Assembly: GCF_009762775.1 (NCBI RefSeq)
Contig: NZ_CP046401.1
Span: 248,001-312,000 of the forward strand
Direction of reading: 5' to 3'
Length of the DNA stretch: 64,000 nt
From: Maribellus comscasis
GTDB lineage: Bacteria > Bacteroidota > Bacteroidia > Bacteroidales > Prolixibacteraceae
Within the stretch, counting starts at the first letter, position 1. Each line of letters begins with the position of its first letter. Shown here piece after piece: positions 1-8,312 of this stretch. The notes beneath the pieces were generated by a model that worked only from the letters and a program-made list of their open reading frames with translations, did no database searches and was not told where the DNA came from. Position numbers and translations under genes: made by a program.

Positions 1-158
1 GAAATGTTGTTGTCTTCCCGCAAAGATTCAACAACTTCAGGGTCGACATTATACACATAATGAATATTTAATCCTAAACGTTCGGCTACCTGAACCGAAT
101 AATTTACGATGTCAAAACCTTTTTCAAGTGGTGAGAGATAAACAATTATATTTTTCAT
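1..158 (-). CDS. Universal stress protein family, N-terminal fragment
   Basis: The gene starts at an ATG (complement of 156-158) and runs off the left edge, leaving 52 residues. The translation begins MKNIIVYLSPLEKGFDIVNY and continues with an amphipathic helix and a second strand (LGLNIHYVYNVD). This beta-alpha-beta opening, with a run of hydrophobic residues after the start and an Asp/Pro stretch after strand 2, fits UspA-type nucleotide-binding stress proteins. The ATP-binding glycine motif would lie in the missing C-terminus, so the call rests on the N-terminal pattern only. Confidence 0.55.
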   Translation of the reverse strand, partial: MKNIIVYLSPLEKGFDIVNYSVQVAERLGLNIHYVYNVDPEVVESLREDNNI

Positions 159-273
159 TTTTGAAAGATTTTTGATTCAAACAAATTTTGTCATTCTATT
201 TGATATACTTTTCCCTTGCCGTTTCCAGCGGTCGGGACGTATTATAAAAGCTTCCTGAGATTATTCAGTATTT

Positions 274-603
274 CTAATGGTGCATATCAAATTGCTTCTG
301 AGCAACTTTATTCATAAATTTTGAAGTTATCTCAGAACCGTTTACTCCGTATGAATCGACAACTATTCCTTTTTTCCCTGAACTTGTCTGAACTGCATAA
401 ATAATACTCATATCAGCCGGATTAGTATTTCCTTCAAACCGATGAAATTCATGAAGTTCAACTTCGCCTGCAATATATCCGTCTTCTTTTTCTTCAACCA
501 GCAAACCATTTTTGTTTATTCTGAAATTATGAATATATCCCTGTTGTTTTAGTGCTTCTATGGCTCCAACAAGTGTGTCGTAACTATTATTTTTCTTTTT
601 CAT
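274..603 (-). CDS. Small conserved Bacteroidota protein (often labelled phosphoribosylpyrophosphate synthetase)
   Basis: This is a 109-residue soluble protein with no signal peptide. It opens with a short helix containing YDTLVGAIEALKQQGY, followed by beta strands with an acidic stretch and the segment HRFEGNTNPADMSIIYAVQT, and ends with a GVNGSEIT-like loop. This layout matches a small Bacteroidota family that databases often call phosphoribosylpyrophosphate synthetase. No PRPP loop or synthetase fold is present, so that name is almost certainly an annotation error. Function is unknown. It lies alone, about 115 bp from the stress-protein gene on the same strand, and the pairing hints at a stress role by context only. 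Confidence 0.7.
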   Translation of the reverse strand: MKKKNNSYDTLVGAIEALKQQGYIHNFRINKNGLLVEEKEDGYIAGEVELHEFHRFEGNTNPADMSIIYAVQTSSGKKGIVVDSYGVNGSEITSKFMNKVAQKQFDMHH

Positions 604-1102
604 TTCTTTCGCTTTAGCATTTATTATCTATAATGAAAAGATCTTGCCAAGCCAACAAAAAACACACAAATAACTAAATAACAAAAACTTATAACACAAA
701 CACACATAATAATAAAAAATTTTGTGTAGAATAATTGTCACTCTTTGGGTACTGAAATTCACATATTTATTGCTGTACATTATATTGGTAGGCCCATTTT
801 ATAAAAGAATAGCAACAAGTGATTCCGTTTCGCAAATAGTCCAGACGTACACCTATTTAAGCAACCATTTTCAATGTATGGTTTGTTTTGAACACAATTC
901 TCTACATACTGAGTACATAAATCCACATTCCAACAAAAAACTTCTTTTTCTGAATTCTTCAGGAAAAGCAGCAAACACAAGCATTAGACAACTAATAACA
1001 AACAACTTACAAACCAACGCAAAATCAAAATCCACTTTTGGCACCATTTTTAATCACTGTAAAAGTGAAAACAATTAATGTGAAATTTTAAAACGAAGTA
1101 TT
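604..1102. other. 499-bp intergenic region, no supported gene
   Basis: This gap separates two divergently oriented genes. The first 120 bases are very rich in A and C on the + strand (many AAC and ACA runs). An open frame at 722-1078 (+) begins at TTG, has no homology I recognise and lacks typical codon use. A weak inverted repeat lies near 950-972. No tRNA or known small RNA could be recognised. Promoters for both flanking genes should be here, but no clean TAnnTTTG was found. Confidence 0.5.
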
Positions 1103-1543
1103 ATGAAAAGGAAAATGACAATCGTACTGGCAATTGTAACTCTGATAGGGAGTGGAATTCTGTTTTCATGTCAGAATAGCCAAAAGCAGGATAATAGTTT
1201 AGATGATACGCTGGACAAAGCCGAAGTAAAATTTGAGAAATTTAAGGAAGACATCGAAGATCTGTCGGAAGACGATCCTAAATTTGTAGATAAACTGGAG
1301 AAAAAACTCATTGAATTTGAAAATAACATGGAAGAGTTGGGTGAAAATGTAGACGAAGCAGGAGACCAAACCGCACAAAAATTCAACGAGTCAATGGAAG
1401 ATGTTCGCCAGGAAGCCCGTGAGCTAAAGAACAAAGTTTCACAGTGGTCGGATAAAACCGGCGACAACATGGAAGAACTTGGTAATGAAATAAAGGAAGA
1501 CTTTGAAAGCTTAAAGGAATCATTACGCGACATTACAACCTAA
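1103..1543 (+). CDS. Coiled-coil lipoprotein of unknown function
   Basis: This is a 146-residue protein. The first 22 residues form a lipoprotein signal (basic MKRK, hydrophobic stretch, then LFSC as lipobox), so the mature protein is expected to be lipid-anchored. The rest is almost entirely charged heptad-like sequence rich in Glu, Lys and Asp, predicted to be a long helical coiled coil. No enzyme motif is visible. It lies 60 bp upstream of an MscS-type channel on the same strand, with a hairpin between them. A role in the envelope, perhaps near the channel, is an inference from position. Confidence 0.75.
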   Translation: MKRKMTIVLAIVTLIGSGILFSCQNSQKQDNSLDDTLDKAEVKFEKFKEDIEDLSEDDPKFVDKLEKKLIEFENNMEELGENVDEAGDQTAQKFNESMEDVRQEARELKNKVSQWSDKTGDNMEELGNEIKEDFESLKESLRDITT

Positions 1544-1562
1544 AATCAACATTAGATTTTAC

Positions 1563-1590
1563 ATCAGGTTGTTACAGACCTGATCTTTTC
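1563..1590 (+). terminator. Hairpin between lipoprotein and mscS, terminator or attenuator
   Basis: ATCAGGT (1563-1569) pairs with ACCTGAT (1578-1584), with an 8-base loop, followed by CTTTTCTTT. The seven-pair stem and interrupted T-run suggest a weak terminator that could lower read-through into the MscS gene starting at 1604. Confidence 0.5.
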
Positions 1591-1603
1591 TTTCAACTAA
1601 AGG

Positions 1604-2503
1604 ATGAATTATTTAGATAACGCATATCAGATAATTACAGAAAAAGTAGGAGGTTGGGTAGCGCAAATTGTTTCGATGCTACCCAACTTCGTTATTGCTA
1701 TTCTCATTCTAATCTTTTTCTATTTACTGGCGCGTCTGGCAGCAACTTTGGTTTCAAAAACCTTATCGCGCTTTTCCCGAAATGTTGCAATAATAAAACT
1801 GGTAGTTTCTTTAACGCGGATAGCCATAATGACAGCCGCACTTTTTATTGCGCTTGGCATTCTGGAGCTTGAAAAAACGGTTACTTCACTTCTGGCCGGT
1901 GTTGGAATTGTTGGTTTAGCAATTGGATTTGCATTTAAGGATACCATTGCCAATTTTTTGTCGGGAATTTATATCGCAATTAAAAGTACAGTAAATGTGG
2001 GCGATATTGTTGAATTTGGCGATTATTACGGAACGGTAAGCTCTATTGGCTTACGGGCAGTAAAAATACGAACATTCCAGGGCCAGGAAGTAGTTATTCC
2101 CAACCGTTTAATATTTGAAGATGTTTATACTCATTTTACCGTTTATAAGGAACGTCGGATTGATTTAAATGTGGGCGTAAGCTACGGCGAAGATCTGCAA
2201 CATGTGGAAGACATCACGCTTTCTGCAATTAAAAGTATCAGTTATCTAAAAAAGAACAAACCCGTCGATTTATACTATCAGGAATTTGGCGACAGTTCCA
2301 TAAATTTTGTTGTGCGATACTGGGTAATCTTTGAAAAACAAACCGATTATTTACGTGCGTTGAGCGAAGGGATTAAGAGAATTAAATCAGCCTACGATAA
2401 AAACGATATTACCATACCTTTCCCAATCAGAACCCTGGACTTTGGGATTAAAGGAGGAAAAACATTAAGCGATGTTTTCCCTTTAAAAACAACTACATCT
2501 TAA
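1604..2503 (+). CDS. mscS: Small-conductance mechanosensitive channel, MscS family
   Basis: This 299-residue inner-membrane protein should gate on membrane tension and release solutes in hypo-osmotic shock. Two transmembrane segments lie near residues 20-45 and 60-90. The pore helix follows (about 92-125, with VGIVGLAIGFAFKDTIANF), where the Gly/Ala packing of TM3 and the conserved FKD..ANF turn are visible. The MscS beta domain follows (VGDIVEFGDYYGTV, then the conserved VVIPN at about 165-169), and then a mixed alpha/beta cage domain. Length is typical of the short MscS class. AGGATG at the start gives a reasonable ribosome site. The upstream partner is a coiled-coil lipoprotein. Confidence 0.93.
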   Translation: MNYLDNAYQIITEKVGGWVAQIVSMLPNFVIAILILIFFYLLARLAATLVSKTLSRFSRNVAIIKLVVSLTRIAIMTAALFIALGILELEKTVTSLLAGVGIVGLAIGFAFKDTIANFLSGIYIAIKSTVNVGDIVEFGDYYGTVSSIGLRAVKIRTFQGQEVVIPNRLIFEDVYTHFTVYKERRIDLNVGVSYGEDLQHVEDITLSAIKSISYLKKNKPVDLYYQEFGDSSINFVVRYWVIFEKQTDYLRALSEGIKRIKSAYDKNDITIPFPIRTLDFGIKGGKTLSDVFPLKTTTS

Positions 2504-2660
2504 ACAAAGAGAATAGATTATTGGGTAAAACAATGATTATAAAAACAATTTCAGTACAAAAAAAGGCTTGAAATACTGTTATCTATCGAAACCATTTATC
2601 TAATATACGTGACAATTCGATATTTACTTATTTATCTATTTATTGTGTTCTCTTGAAACA

Positions 2661-2693
2661 AAAAAAGTTGCCTCAAAGAAATGAAGCAACTTT
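2661..2693 (-). terminator. Rho-independent terminator of the TPR gene
   Basis: On the minus strand AAAGTTGC pairs with GCAACTTT (2664-2671 with 2686-2693) and is followed by a run of T. It lies 26 bp past the stop codon of the gene at 2719-3567. Confidence 0.8.
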
Positions 2694-2718
2694 CTGTATA
2701 ATATTTTATTTACTAAAA

Positions 2719-3567
2719 TTAAAGAACAGCTTTACAAGCGTCAAGTAGTTTTTGTGCGTTGGCATTTGAAGCATCCAGATTTTTTGCCTTTTCAAGGATG
2801 TCGACAGCTGCCTGAAATTCAGTTTTTGCTTTGTTCACTTCTGCTGTGTAAGCATCATCTGCCGTAGTCATAGCACCGTCGTTAACTTTCTGGTTCGCAG
2901 CGCTTAAAATAGCAGCTCCTTTTTTATACAATTCATTTCCTTCGGAAACATACACATTTGCCAAAGCTGATGTAATTTTATCATCTCCCGGAAATTTTTC
3001 TGCTCCTTCAACCAAAGCCGTTTTGTATTCATCATCCTTATCTTGCTTCTTCAAAACAACTGCTTTATAATATTGGGCTGTTTCGCCTTTATATCCGTTT
3101 TCAACAGATTTACCAAACAACTCAACTGCCTTGTCCAGCATATTTCCACGATAAGCTGCGATGGCTGCGTTGTAAACCAAATCTTTTGAATCTTCTTCTG
3201 AAGTGGCAATTGCCTGTTCAAAAGAGCCAACTGCATTGGCATAATCCTTTTTATCAAGATAAGCCAAAGCTTTATATTCGTGTGATTTAGAAACATTTGT
3301 TCCTTGTTCTATCGCTTTATCCAGGTATTTAACTGCACCCTCTACATTTCCTGCTTTATAAGCTGCAAATCCAATATTAAAATTAATGGCATCATCTACC
3401 TGAACATCTCCAAGGTTGTTCATGGCATCATCATACAGTTCAAAAGCTTTCGCATAATCCTGAGCTTTTAAAGCCTCATTTGCCTGGTTAATTTTTTCCG
3501 CCGCATCCTGGGCAAACGAAAATACGGTAAAACAAATTCCGACAACTAATAATACTACTCGTTTCAT
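2719..3567 (-). CDS. Secreted tetratricopeptide-repeat protein
   Basis: This 282-residue protein has a clear signal peptide (MKRVVLLVVGICFTVFSFAQ, cleavage likely after Ala19 or near it). At least four TPR-like helical hairpins follow between about 25 and 200, each with the pattern of Ala/Gly at positions 8 and 20 (for example AFELYDDAMNN, GAVKYLDKAIEQG, NAVGSFEQAIATS, KAVELFGKSVENG). The C-terminal quarter is another helical stretch (AVDILEKAKNLDASNANAQK). TPR proteins act as protein-protein scaffolds, here in the periplasm. No partner is evident. It has its own terminator downstream. Confidence 0.85.
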   Translation of the reverse strand: MKRVVLLVVGICFTVFSFAQDAAEKINQANEALKAQDYAKAFELYDDAMNNLGDVQVDDAINFNIGFAAYKAGNVEGAVKYLDKAIEQGTNVSKSHEYKALAYLDKKDYANAVGSFEQAIATSEEDSKDLVYNAAIAAYRGNMLDKAVELFGKSVENGYKGETAQYYKAVVLKKQDKDDEYKTALVEGAEKFPGDDKITSALANVYVSEGNELYKKGAAILSAANQKVNDGAMTTADDAYTAEVNKAKTEFQAAVDILEKAKNLDASNANAQKLLDACKAVL

Positions 3568-3780
3568 CTTTTAGTTTTTCATTTAATTTATTTATACTAT
3601 TTCAATTTATTTTTAGTCAATTTTTTCATCAAGCTTCCAAAAATAACAAATATGAATTAAAAACCTAAAACTTATTTATAAGATTAATGATTTGATTGAC
3701 ACGATGTTGTGATAATCAAAAACTTTGCCACTCTATTTAAAGTCAATTTTAACCAACCAACTAAACAAAATGATAAATCC

Positions 3781-4053
3781 CTAAGGATTAAACATTTCGG
3801 GGTTCCAAAAGTTTATAATATTTTGAATAAAATGAAGATTGTTTTGTGCTTCCCGGTTATTTTCATCTAAATCCAAAACTTTATTAAATGCGTTAATCGC
3901 CTCACCCCAATTTTGAAATTTTTGTTCCAGCTTACCTTTTAACAGCCAGTATTCAACTGTTTCAACTGTTTCAATTTTTCTAAATTCTTCCCTGGCCTCT
4001 TCCGTCTTTTCACTTTTAATTAAATTAAGAACAAACTGCAATTTTTTATCCAT
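3781..4053 (-). CDS. Small TPR-type cytoplasmic protein
   Basis: This 90-residue protein has no signal peptide. It contains about two TPR helix pairs, best seen in WLLKGKLEQKFQNWGEAINA followed by FNKVLDLDENNREAQNNLHF. It lies 8 bp downstream of the glycerate kinase stop region on the same strand, so the two are probably cotranscribed. Its role is unknown, and the short length suggests an adaptor. The C-terminal tail is hydrophobic and aromatic (NIINFWNPEMF). Confidence 0.7.
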   Translation of the reverse strand: MDKKLQFVLNLIKSEKTEEAREEFRKIETVETVEYWLLKGKLEQKFQNWGEAINAFNKVLDLDENNREAQNNLHFIQNIINFWNPEMFNP

Positions 4054-4061
4054 ATCAGATA

Positions 4062-5174
4062 TTATGATCGTAATTTCTGTATCAGTTTTGCCAACTCATA
4101 AGAAAAATTATACACCAGTTCACTGGCATTTTTCATAGCAAATTCAAGTGTCGTTGGTCCGTTAACCAAACTAAAAATACCATCAAAAGCTTTTGAAGCC
4201 TGGTGTTCTGTTTTCCCGGCGACAGCAAATACCGGCTTATTATATTTTCGGCTCATCTTTGCCACAGCAAAAGGAGCTTTATTGTTTAAGGTCTGGCTAT
4301 CCAACTTTCCTTCTCCCGTGACTACAATATCTGCCCATTTTACATCCTCTTCAAAATTTATTTGTGATAAAATAAAATCGGCACCAGGAACAATTTCAGC
4401 GTTAAAAAAAGCCATAAGCGGCACTGCTATTCCACCCGCAGCTCCGGCTCCTTCAACATTTGAATAATTAATGCCTGCTTGTTTTTGAATAACTTCCGAC
4501 CAATTTTTCAAGCCCTTTTCAAGTTGCTGAACCATCTTTTCGCTTGCCCCTTTTTGCGGACCGAAAACATTTGCCGCACCTTTCTCGCCCAACAAAGGAT
4601 TATCAACATCACAAATTATTTTGACCGATATATTTTCAGGAATTTCAGGTGTAATAATTTTCTGTATGGCTTGTAAATTTTTCCCATTCCCTGCCAAAAC
4701 ATTTTCATTTGCATCAAGAAGTTTAAAACCCAGTGCCTCCATCATTCCGGTTCCTCCATCCACGGTGGCACTGCCTCCTATTGCTAAAAAAACCTTGGTG
4801 CACCCCTTGTTGAATACTGCATCAGCTATTAACTCCCCTGTTCCGTAAGTTGATGCCTTCATCGGATTCAACTCGCTGTTTTCAACCATTTTCATCCCCG
4901 AAGCATCGGCCATTTCAATAATTGCAATCTCTCCGGATATACAATATCTTGATTTTATTTTTTTTCCCAGTGGGCCGGTCACGTCAATGTTAATTTCGGT
5001 TGCTTCTAAATTTCGCCGCAAGACTTCACCCGTAAAATCGCCTCCATCGGCAACCGGTGCTTTCCTTACATCAAAGCTTGGAGAACATTCTTGAAATGCT
5101 TTTTCAATTGAGTCAGCAAAATCAAAAGCATTAAGACTCCCTTTCATTGAATTTGGTGCAATAAGTATTTTCAT
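4062..5174 (-). CDS. glxK: Glycerate kinase (glycerate 2-kinase, GlxK/GarK family)
   Basis: This 370-residue enzyme should phosphorylate D-glycerate with ATP. The family signature opening is present (MKILIAPNSMKGSLNAFDFA), followed by the conserved APVADGGDFT, where the family usually has PVADGGEGT. The Gly-rich substrate/nucleotide segments are FLAIGGSATVDGGTGMMEALG (about residues 130-150) and GAGAAGGIAVPLMAF, and VTGEGKLDSQT lies near residue 285. Length matches the family. It is followed after 8 bp by a small TPR gene. No glyoxylate or glucarate pathway genes are adjacent, so the metabolic source of glycerate is not shown here. Confidence 0.93.
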   Translation of the reverse strand: MKILIAPNSMKGSLNAFDFADSIEKAFQECSPSFDVRKAPVADGGDFTGEVLRRNLEATEINIDVTGPLGKKIKSRYCISGEIAIIEMADASGMKMVENSELNPMKASTYGTGELIADAVFNKGCTKVFLAIGGSATVDGGTGMMEALGFKLLDANENVLAGNGKNLQAIQKIITPEIPENISVKIICDVDNPLLGEKGAANVFGPQKGASEKMVQQLEKGLKNWSEVIQKQAGINYSNVEGAGAAGGIAVPLMAFFNAEIVPGADFILSQINFEEDVKWADIVVTGEGKLDSQTLNNKAPFAVAKMSRKYNKPVFAVAGKTEHQASKAFDGIFSLVNGPTTLEFAMKNASELVYNFSYELAKLIQKLRS

Positions 5175-5302
5175 TCGTATAAATTACAATTCATGTCTGT
5201 ACTCCCGGACCAGTAAAATTAATATCTTTATTTACTTCTGTCTTTGCAGAATATGCAAATGTAATTCGTTTTATTTCTTTTTAATTTTCACCGATATTCG
5301 TT

Positions 5303-7504
5303 CTATTTTTCACCACGGCTGACAGAAATTACTCCCTTTACTTTTTTGAGTTTATGAATTAGAAATTCAAGATGATCCAGGTTATAAACCAAAACTTTTA
5401 GTACGCCTTCAAAGTTCCCTTTATCCGATTCGATATTAATGGACCTCATCTGTGTTCCTATGTCTTTCGCAATAATATGTGATATTTCAGAAACAATTCC
5501 TAACTCGTCAGTTCCTGAAATATATAGCGTTGCAAGAAAAGACCCCTGATTTGCATTTGCTTCATCCCGCCACCGGGTTTTGATAATTCTATACGGATAC
5601 CTTTCCTTCATTTGTAAAGCATTCGGACAACTTTTCCGATGAATTTTTATACCTTCTTTTATGCTCACAAATCCAAAAATAGGATCACCAAAAACAGGAT
5701 TACAACAGGGTGCCAGTTTGTAATTTAAATTTTTAAGATTGTTATCGATAACTAAAAAATCATCACCTCCTTCAAAAGCAAGATCTTTTACCTCGCCTTT
5801 TGGCAGCAGCTCTTCCAGCGTTCTTTTGGCGCTCTCCTCCTCCGCAACTTTCTCTGTAAAAAGCGACTTTATATCCAGCGGATCGATTTTTTCGGTAGCG
5901 ATATCATAATACAAATCAGCAGCGAGCTTAAAACCGTAATTTTTAAGCATTTTTCGGATTGCCTCGTCACTTAATTCAATTTTCCAATTTTTAAATTTCC
6001 GGGCCAAAATTTCCTTTCCGAGTGCTGCCTGCCTGCTGCGTTCTTCATTTAAACTTGCTTTTACTCTGCTTTTGGCTTTTGATGTTACCAAAAAATCGAG
6101 CCAGTCCATTTTCGGATTTTGATTGTTCGATGTATCAATTGAAATCTGGTCTCCGTTTTTCAGCTTATACTTCAGCGTTACTTTTTTCCCGTTAACTCTT
6201 CCCCCCACGCAATGATCGCCTAATTCGGAATGTATCTCATAAGCAAAATCAAGCATCGTTGCACCTTGCGGTAATTTTCTCAAATCTCCTTTTGGTGTAA
6301 AAACAAAAATCTCGTCGCTGTAGATATCAATCCTAAACTGATCGATAAAATCCACTACGTTTAATTCCGGATTTTCCAGAATATCACGAATTCCGGCCAG
6401 CCACCCATCAAAATTCGAACTGTCCTTTCCTCCTTTGTATCTCCAGTGTGCTGCCAGTCCTTTCTCGGCTATTTCGTCCATCCGCCTGGTGCGAATCTGA
6501 ATTTCCACCCACTTTCCCTGCGGCCCCATCACTGTTGTGTGTAACGATTCATAACCATTCGATTTTGGAATAGTTATCCAGTCGCGCAATCGCTCTGTAT
6601 TGGCCTGATATTCTTCCGTTACAAATGAATAAGCAGTCCAGCAGTCTGATTTTTCGTCCTCAGGTTTTGAATCCAAAATAACACGAATGGCAAACAGATC
6701 CATTACTTCGTCGAAAGAGACATTTTTTTTATGCATTTTATTCCAAATGGAAAAAATAGACTTTGTACGTGCCTTCATCGAAAAATTAAGCCCGCGCTTT
6801 TTTAGTTTCTTTTCAACTGGTTTTACAAACTCCGCGACAAAGTTTGCCCGTTCATTTTCCGTTTCTTTTAACCTGGTTAAAACATAATTATAGGCTTCAG
6901 GTTTTTGGTATTTTAAACATAGATCCTGCAATTCTGAATTTATTGCATACAATCCCAGACGATGCGCCAAAGGAGCATACAAATGTGAGGTCTCGCTAAC
7001 AAGACGTTCTCGACTTTCCGAATCATAAATATCAAGATTACGCATTACCTGCAGACGATCGGCAATTTTTATGATAATAACACGTACGTCGCCGGCAAGC
7101 GCGAGTAAAAGTTTCCTGTAATTTTCGGAATGTAAATCGACCGTATCAGTTCCCAGGGCGTTTATTTTTGCCATCCCGTTAAGAATAGAATAGACAGATT
7201 CGCCAAAATTTTCTTCTATCTCCTCCCTGGTAGCCTTTCTTTCCAAACCGGCATACATTACGTTATGCAACAAACCAGTTACAACAGAGTCAGTTCCCAT
7301 TCCGATTTCTGTGGCCACTATTGTAGCTACATCAATCGAATGATTTAAAATAACCTCACCCGAATTAAAAGTCTCCTCTCCGAGTAACGACTGGGCAAAT
7401 TGAAAAGCTTTTTCAATTTTTAACGAGGCATCGTCGTCCCAACCTATTCTGAAAAAATCTTTCAGATAAATGTATCTCGTATATATTTGTTCTTTTACTT
7501 CCAT
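5303..7504 (-). CDS. Long RelA/SpoT homologue with degenerate hydrolase site, probable (p)ppGpp synthetase
   Basis: The protein has 733 residues and full RSH architecture. The N-terminal HD domain keeps His55, His80 and Asp149, but the HD motif reads His80-Asn81. The usual Glu-Asp pair four residues on is Tyr84-Ala85, and the Asp149 region reads ADRLQVM rather than ADRLHNM. Hydrolase activity is therefore likely lost. The synthetase domain is intact: Asp269 in DLFAIRVI, GYESLHTTV at 317-325 and Glu334 in VEIQIRT. The charge motif is RLRD (305-308), closer to the RxKD of bifunctional Rel than to the ExDD of RelA. A TGS domain (about 396-456), a Cys-containing segment (LAPCCNPVFG) and a C-terminal ACT domain follow. 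Bacteroidota usually carry two long RSH proteins, and this would be the synthetase-biased one. Confidence 0.92.
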   Translation of the reverse strand: MEVKEQIYTRYIYLKDFFRIGWDDDASLKIEKAFQFAQSLLGEETFNSGEVILNHSIDVATIVATEIGMGTDSVVTGLLHNVMYAGLERKATREEIEENFGESVYSILNGMAKINALGTDTVDLHSENYRKLLLALAGDVRVIIIKIADRLQVMRNLDIYDSESRERLVSETSHLYAPLAHRLGLYAINSELQDLCLKYQKPEAYNYVLTRLKETENERANFVAEFVKPVEKKLKKRGLNFSMKARTKSIFSIWNKMHKKNVSFDEVMDLFAIRVILDSKPEDEKSDCWTAYSFVTEEYQANTERLRDWITIPKSNGYESLHTTVMGPQGKWVEIQIRTRRMDEIAEKGLAAHWRYKGGKDSSNFDGWLAGIRDILENPELNVVDFIDQFRIDIYSDEIFVFTPKGDLRKLPQGATMLDFAYEIHSELGDHCVGGRVNGKKVTLKYKLKNGDQISIDTSNNQNPKMDWLDFLVTSKAKSRVKASLNEERSRQAALGKEILARKFKNWKIELSDEAIRKMLKNYGFKLAADLYYDIATEKIDPLDIKSLFTEKVAEEESAKRTLEELLPKGEVKDLAFEGGDDFLVIDNNLKNLNYKLAPCCNPVFGDPIFGFVSIKEGIKIHRKSCPNALQMKERYPYRIIKTRWRDEANANQGSFLATLYISGTDELGIVSEISHIIAKDIGTQMRSINIESDKGNFEGVLKVLVYNLDHLEFLIHKLKKVKGVISVSRGEK

Positions 7505-7511
7505 ATGTTAA

Positions 7512-7540
7512 CAAAAAAAGGCTGCAAAAGAGCAGCCTTT
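7512..7540 (-). terminator. Rho-independent terminator of the ferritin gene
   Basis: On the minus strand AAAGGCTGC pairs with GCAGCCTTT around a six-base loop and runs into seven T. It separates ferritin (7564-8079) from the RelA/SpoT gene starting at 7504. Confidence 0.9.
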
Positions 7541-7563
7541 CCGTAAAATATATGTTTACTTAT

Positions 7564-8079
7564 TTATTCTGCTCCTTGTGTTTCGTCTACAAATTTACGC
7601 TGGCGCAATTCACGATCCAACATAAAAATACCATTACCCTGTCCGTTAATAAGCTTCAACGTATCCAGCATCTCCTCAACATTGGCTTCTTCTTCCACTT
7701 GCTCATCAACAAACCATTGTAAAAAACTTTGTGTTGCATGGTCGCGTTCCTCAGTTGCAATATCAACCAGGTTGTTTATCAAACCCGTTACATGCTGTTC
7801 ATGTGCCAATGTTTTTTCTACCACGGCAATGATTCCTTCAAATTCAGTATCCACCTGAGCAATAGCTTTTATCACTGCTTTTCCACTACGGTCGTTCACA
7901 TAATTAAATATTTTGTTAGCATGTGTCAATTCTTCCTGGTACTGAACATACATCCAGTTCGCAAACCCCGGTAAACCTTTATCATTAAACCAGGCAGACA
8001 TTGATAGATATAATAAAGCTGAATATTGTTCTGCATTAATCTGTTCATTCAGCGCATTAAGCATTTTTTCTTTTAACAT
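7564..8079 (-). CDS. ftnA: Non-haem ferritin
   Basis: This 171-residue iron-storage protein should assemble into a 24-subunit shell that oxidises Fe(II). The first helix carries the ferroxidase Glu in NAEQYSALLYL. Helix B has YQEELTHANKIF with the paired Glu and His ligands, helix C has HEQHVT, and helix D has ATEERDHATQSFLQWFVDEQ with further Glu/Gln ligands. No haem-binding Met is present at the bacterioferritin position. Length is standard for prokaryotic FtnA. It is monocistronic with its own terminator. The window also holds a separate bacterioferritin at 23381. Confidence 0.95.
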   Translation of the reverse strand: MLKEKMLNALNEQINAEQYSALLYLSMSAWFNDKGLPGFANWMYVQYQEELTHANKIFNYVNDRSGKAVIKAIAQVDTEFEGIIAVVEKTLAHEQHVTGLINNLVDIATEERDHATQSFLQWFVDEQVEEEANVEEMLDTLKLINGQGNGIFMLDRELRQRKFVDETQGAE

Positions 8080-8312
8080 GACTTTTCGTTTTTCAATTTG
8101 GTTAAAAATAGGAAAATACGACGAGATAGAAAAGAGTACGTTTCAAATTTGACTTTTTGTTTACATAAAACTCACAAGCGCCTGAATGAGTATACACTCA
8201 GCGCCAATTGCAAATAACAATCTTTGATTAATGTTGTGCAAATAAAACTTTTTTGTCATCTCTTTACCGAACTTTCATTAACTTACCCAGCGAAACTAAA
8301 ATCTAAACCAAC

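Noticed and set aside
722..1078. Open frame of 118 codons on the + strand
   Set aside because: It starts at TTG, has no recognisable homology or signal, and lies in a compositionally skewed gap. The first ATG lies halfway through.
1171..1533. Open frame antisense to the coiled-coil lipoprotein
   Set aside because: A Ser-rich translation arises from the reverse of Glu/Asp/Lys codons. It is a shadow of the real gene.
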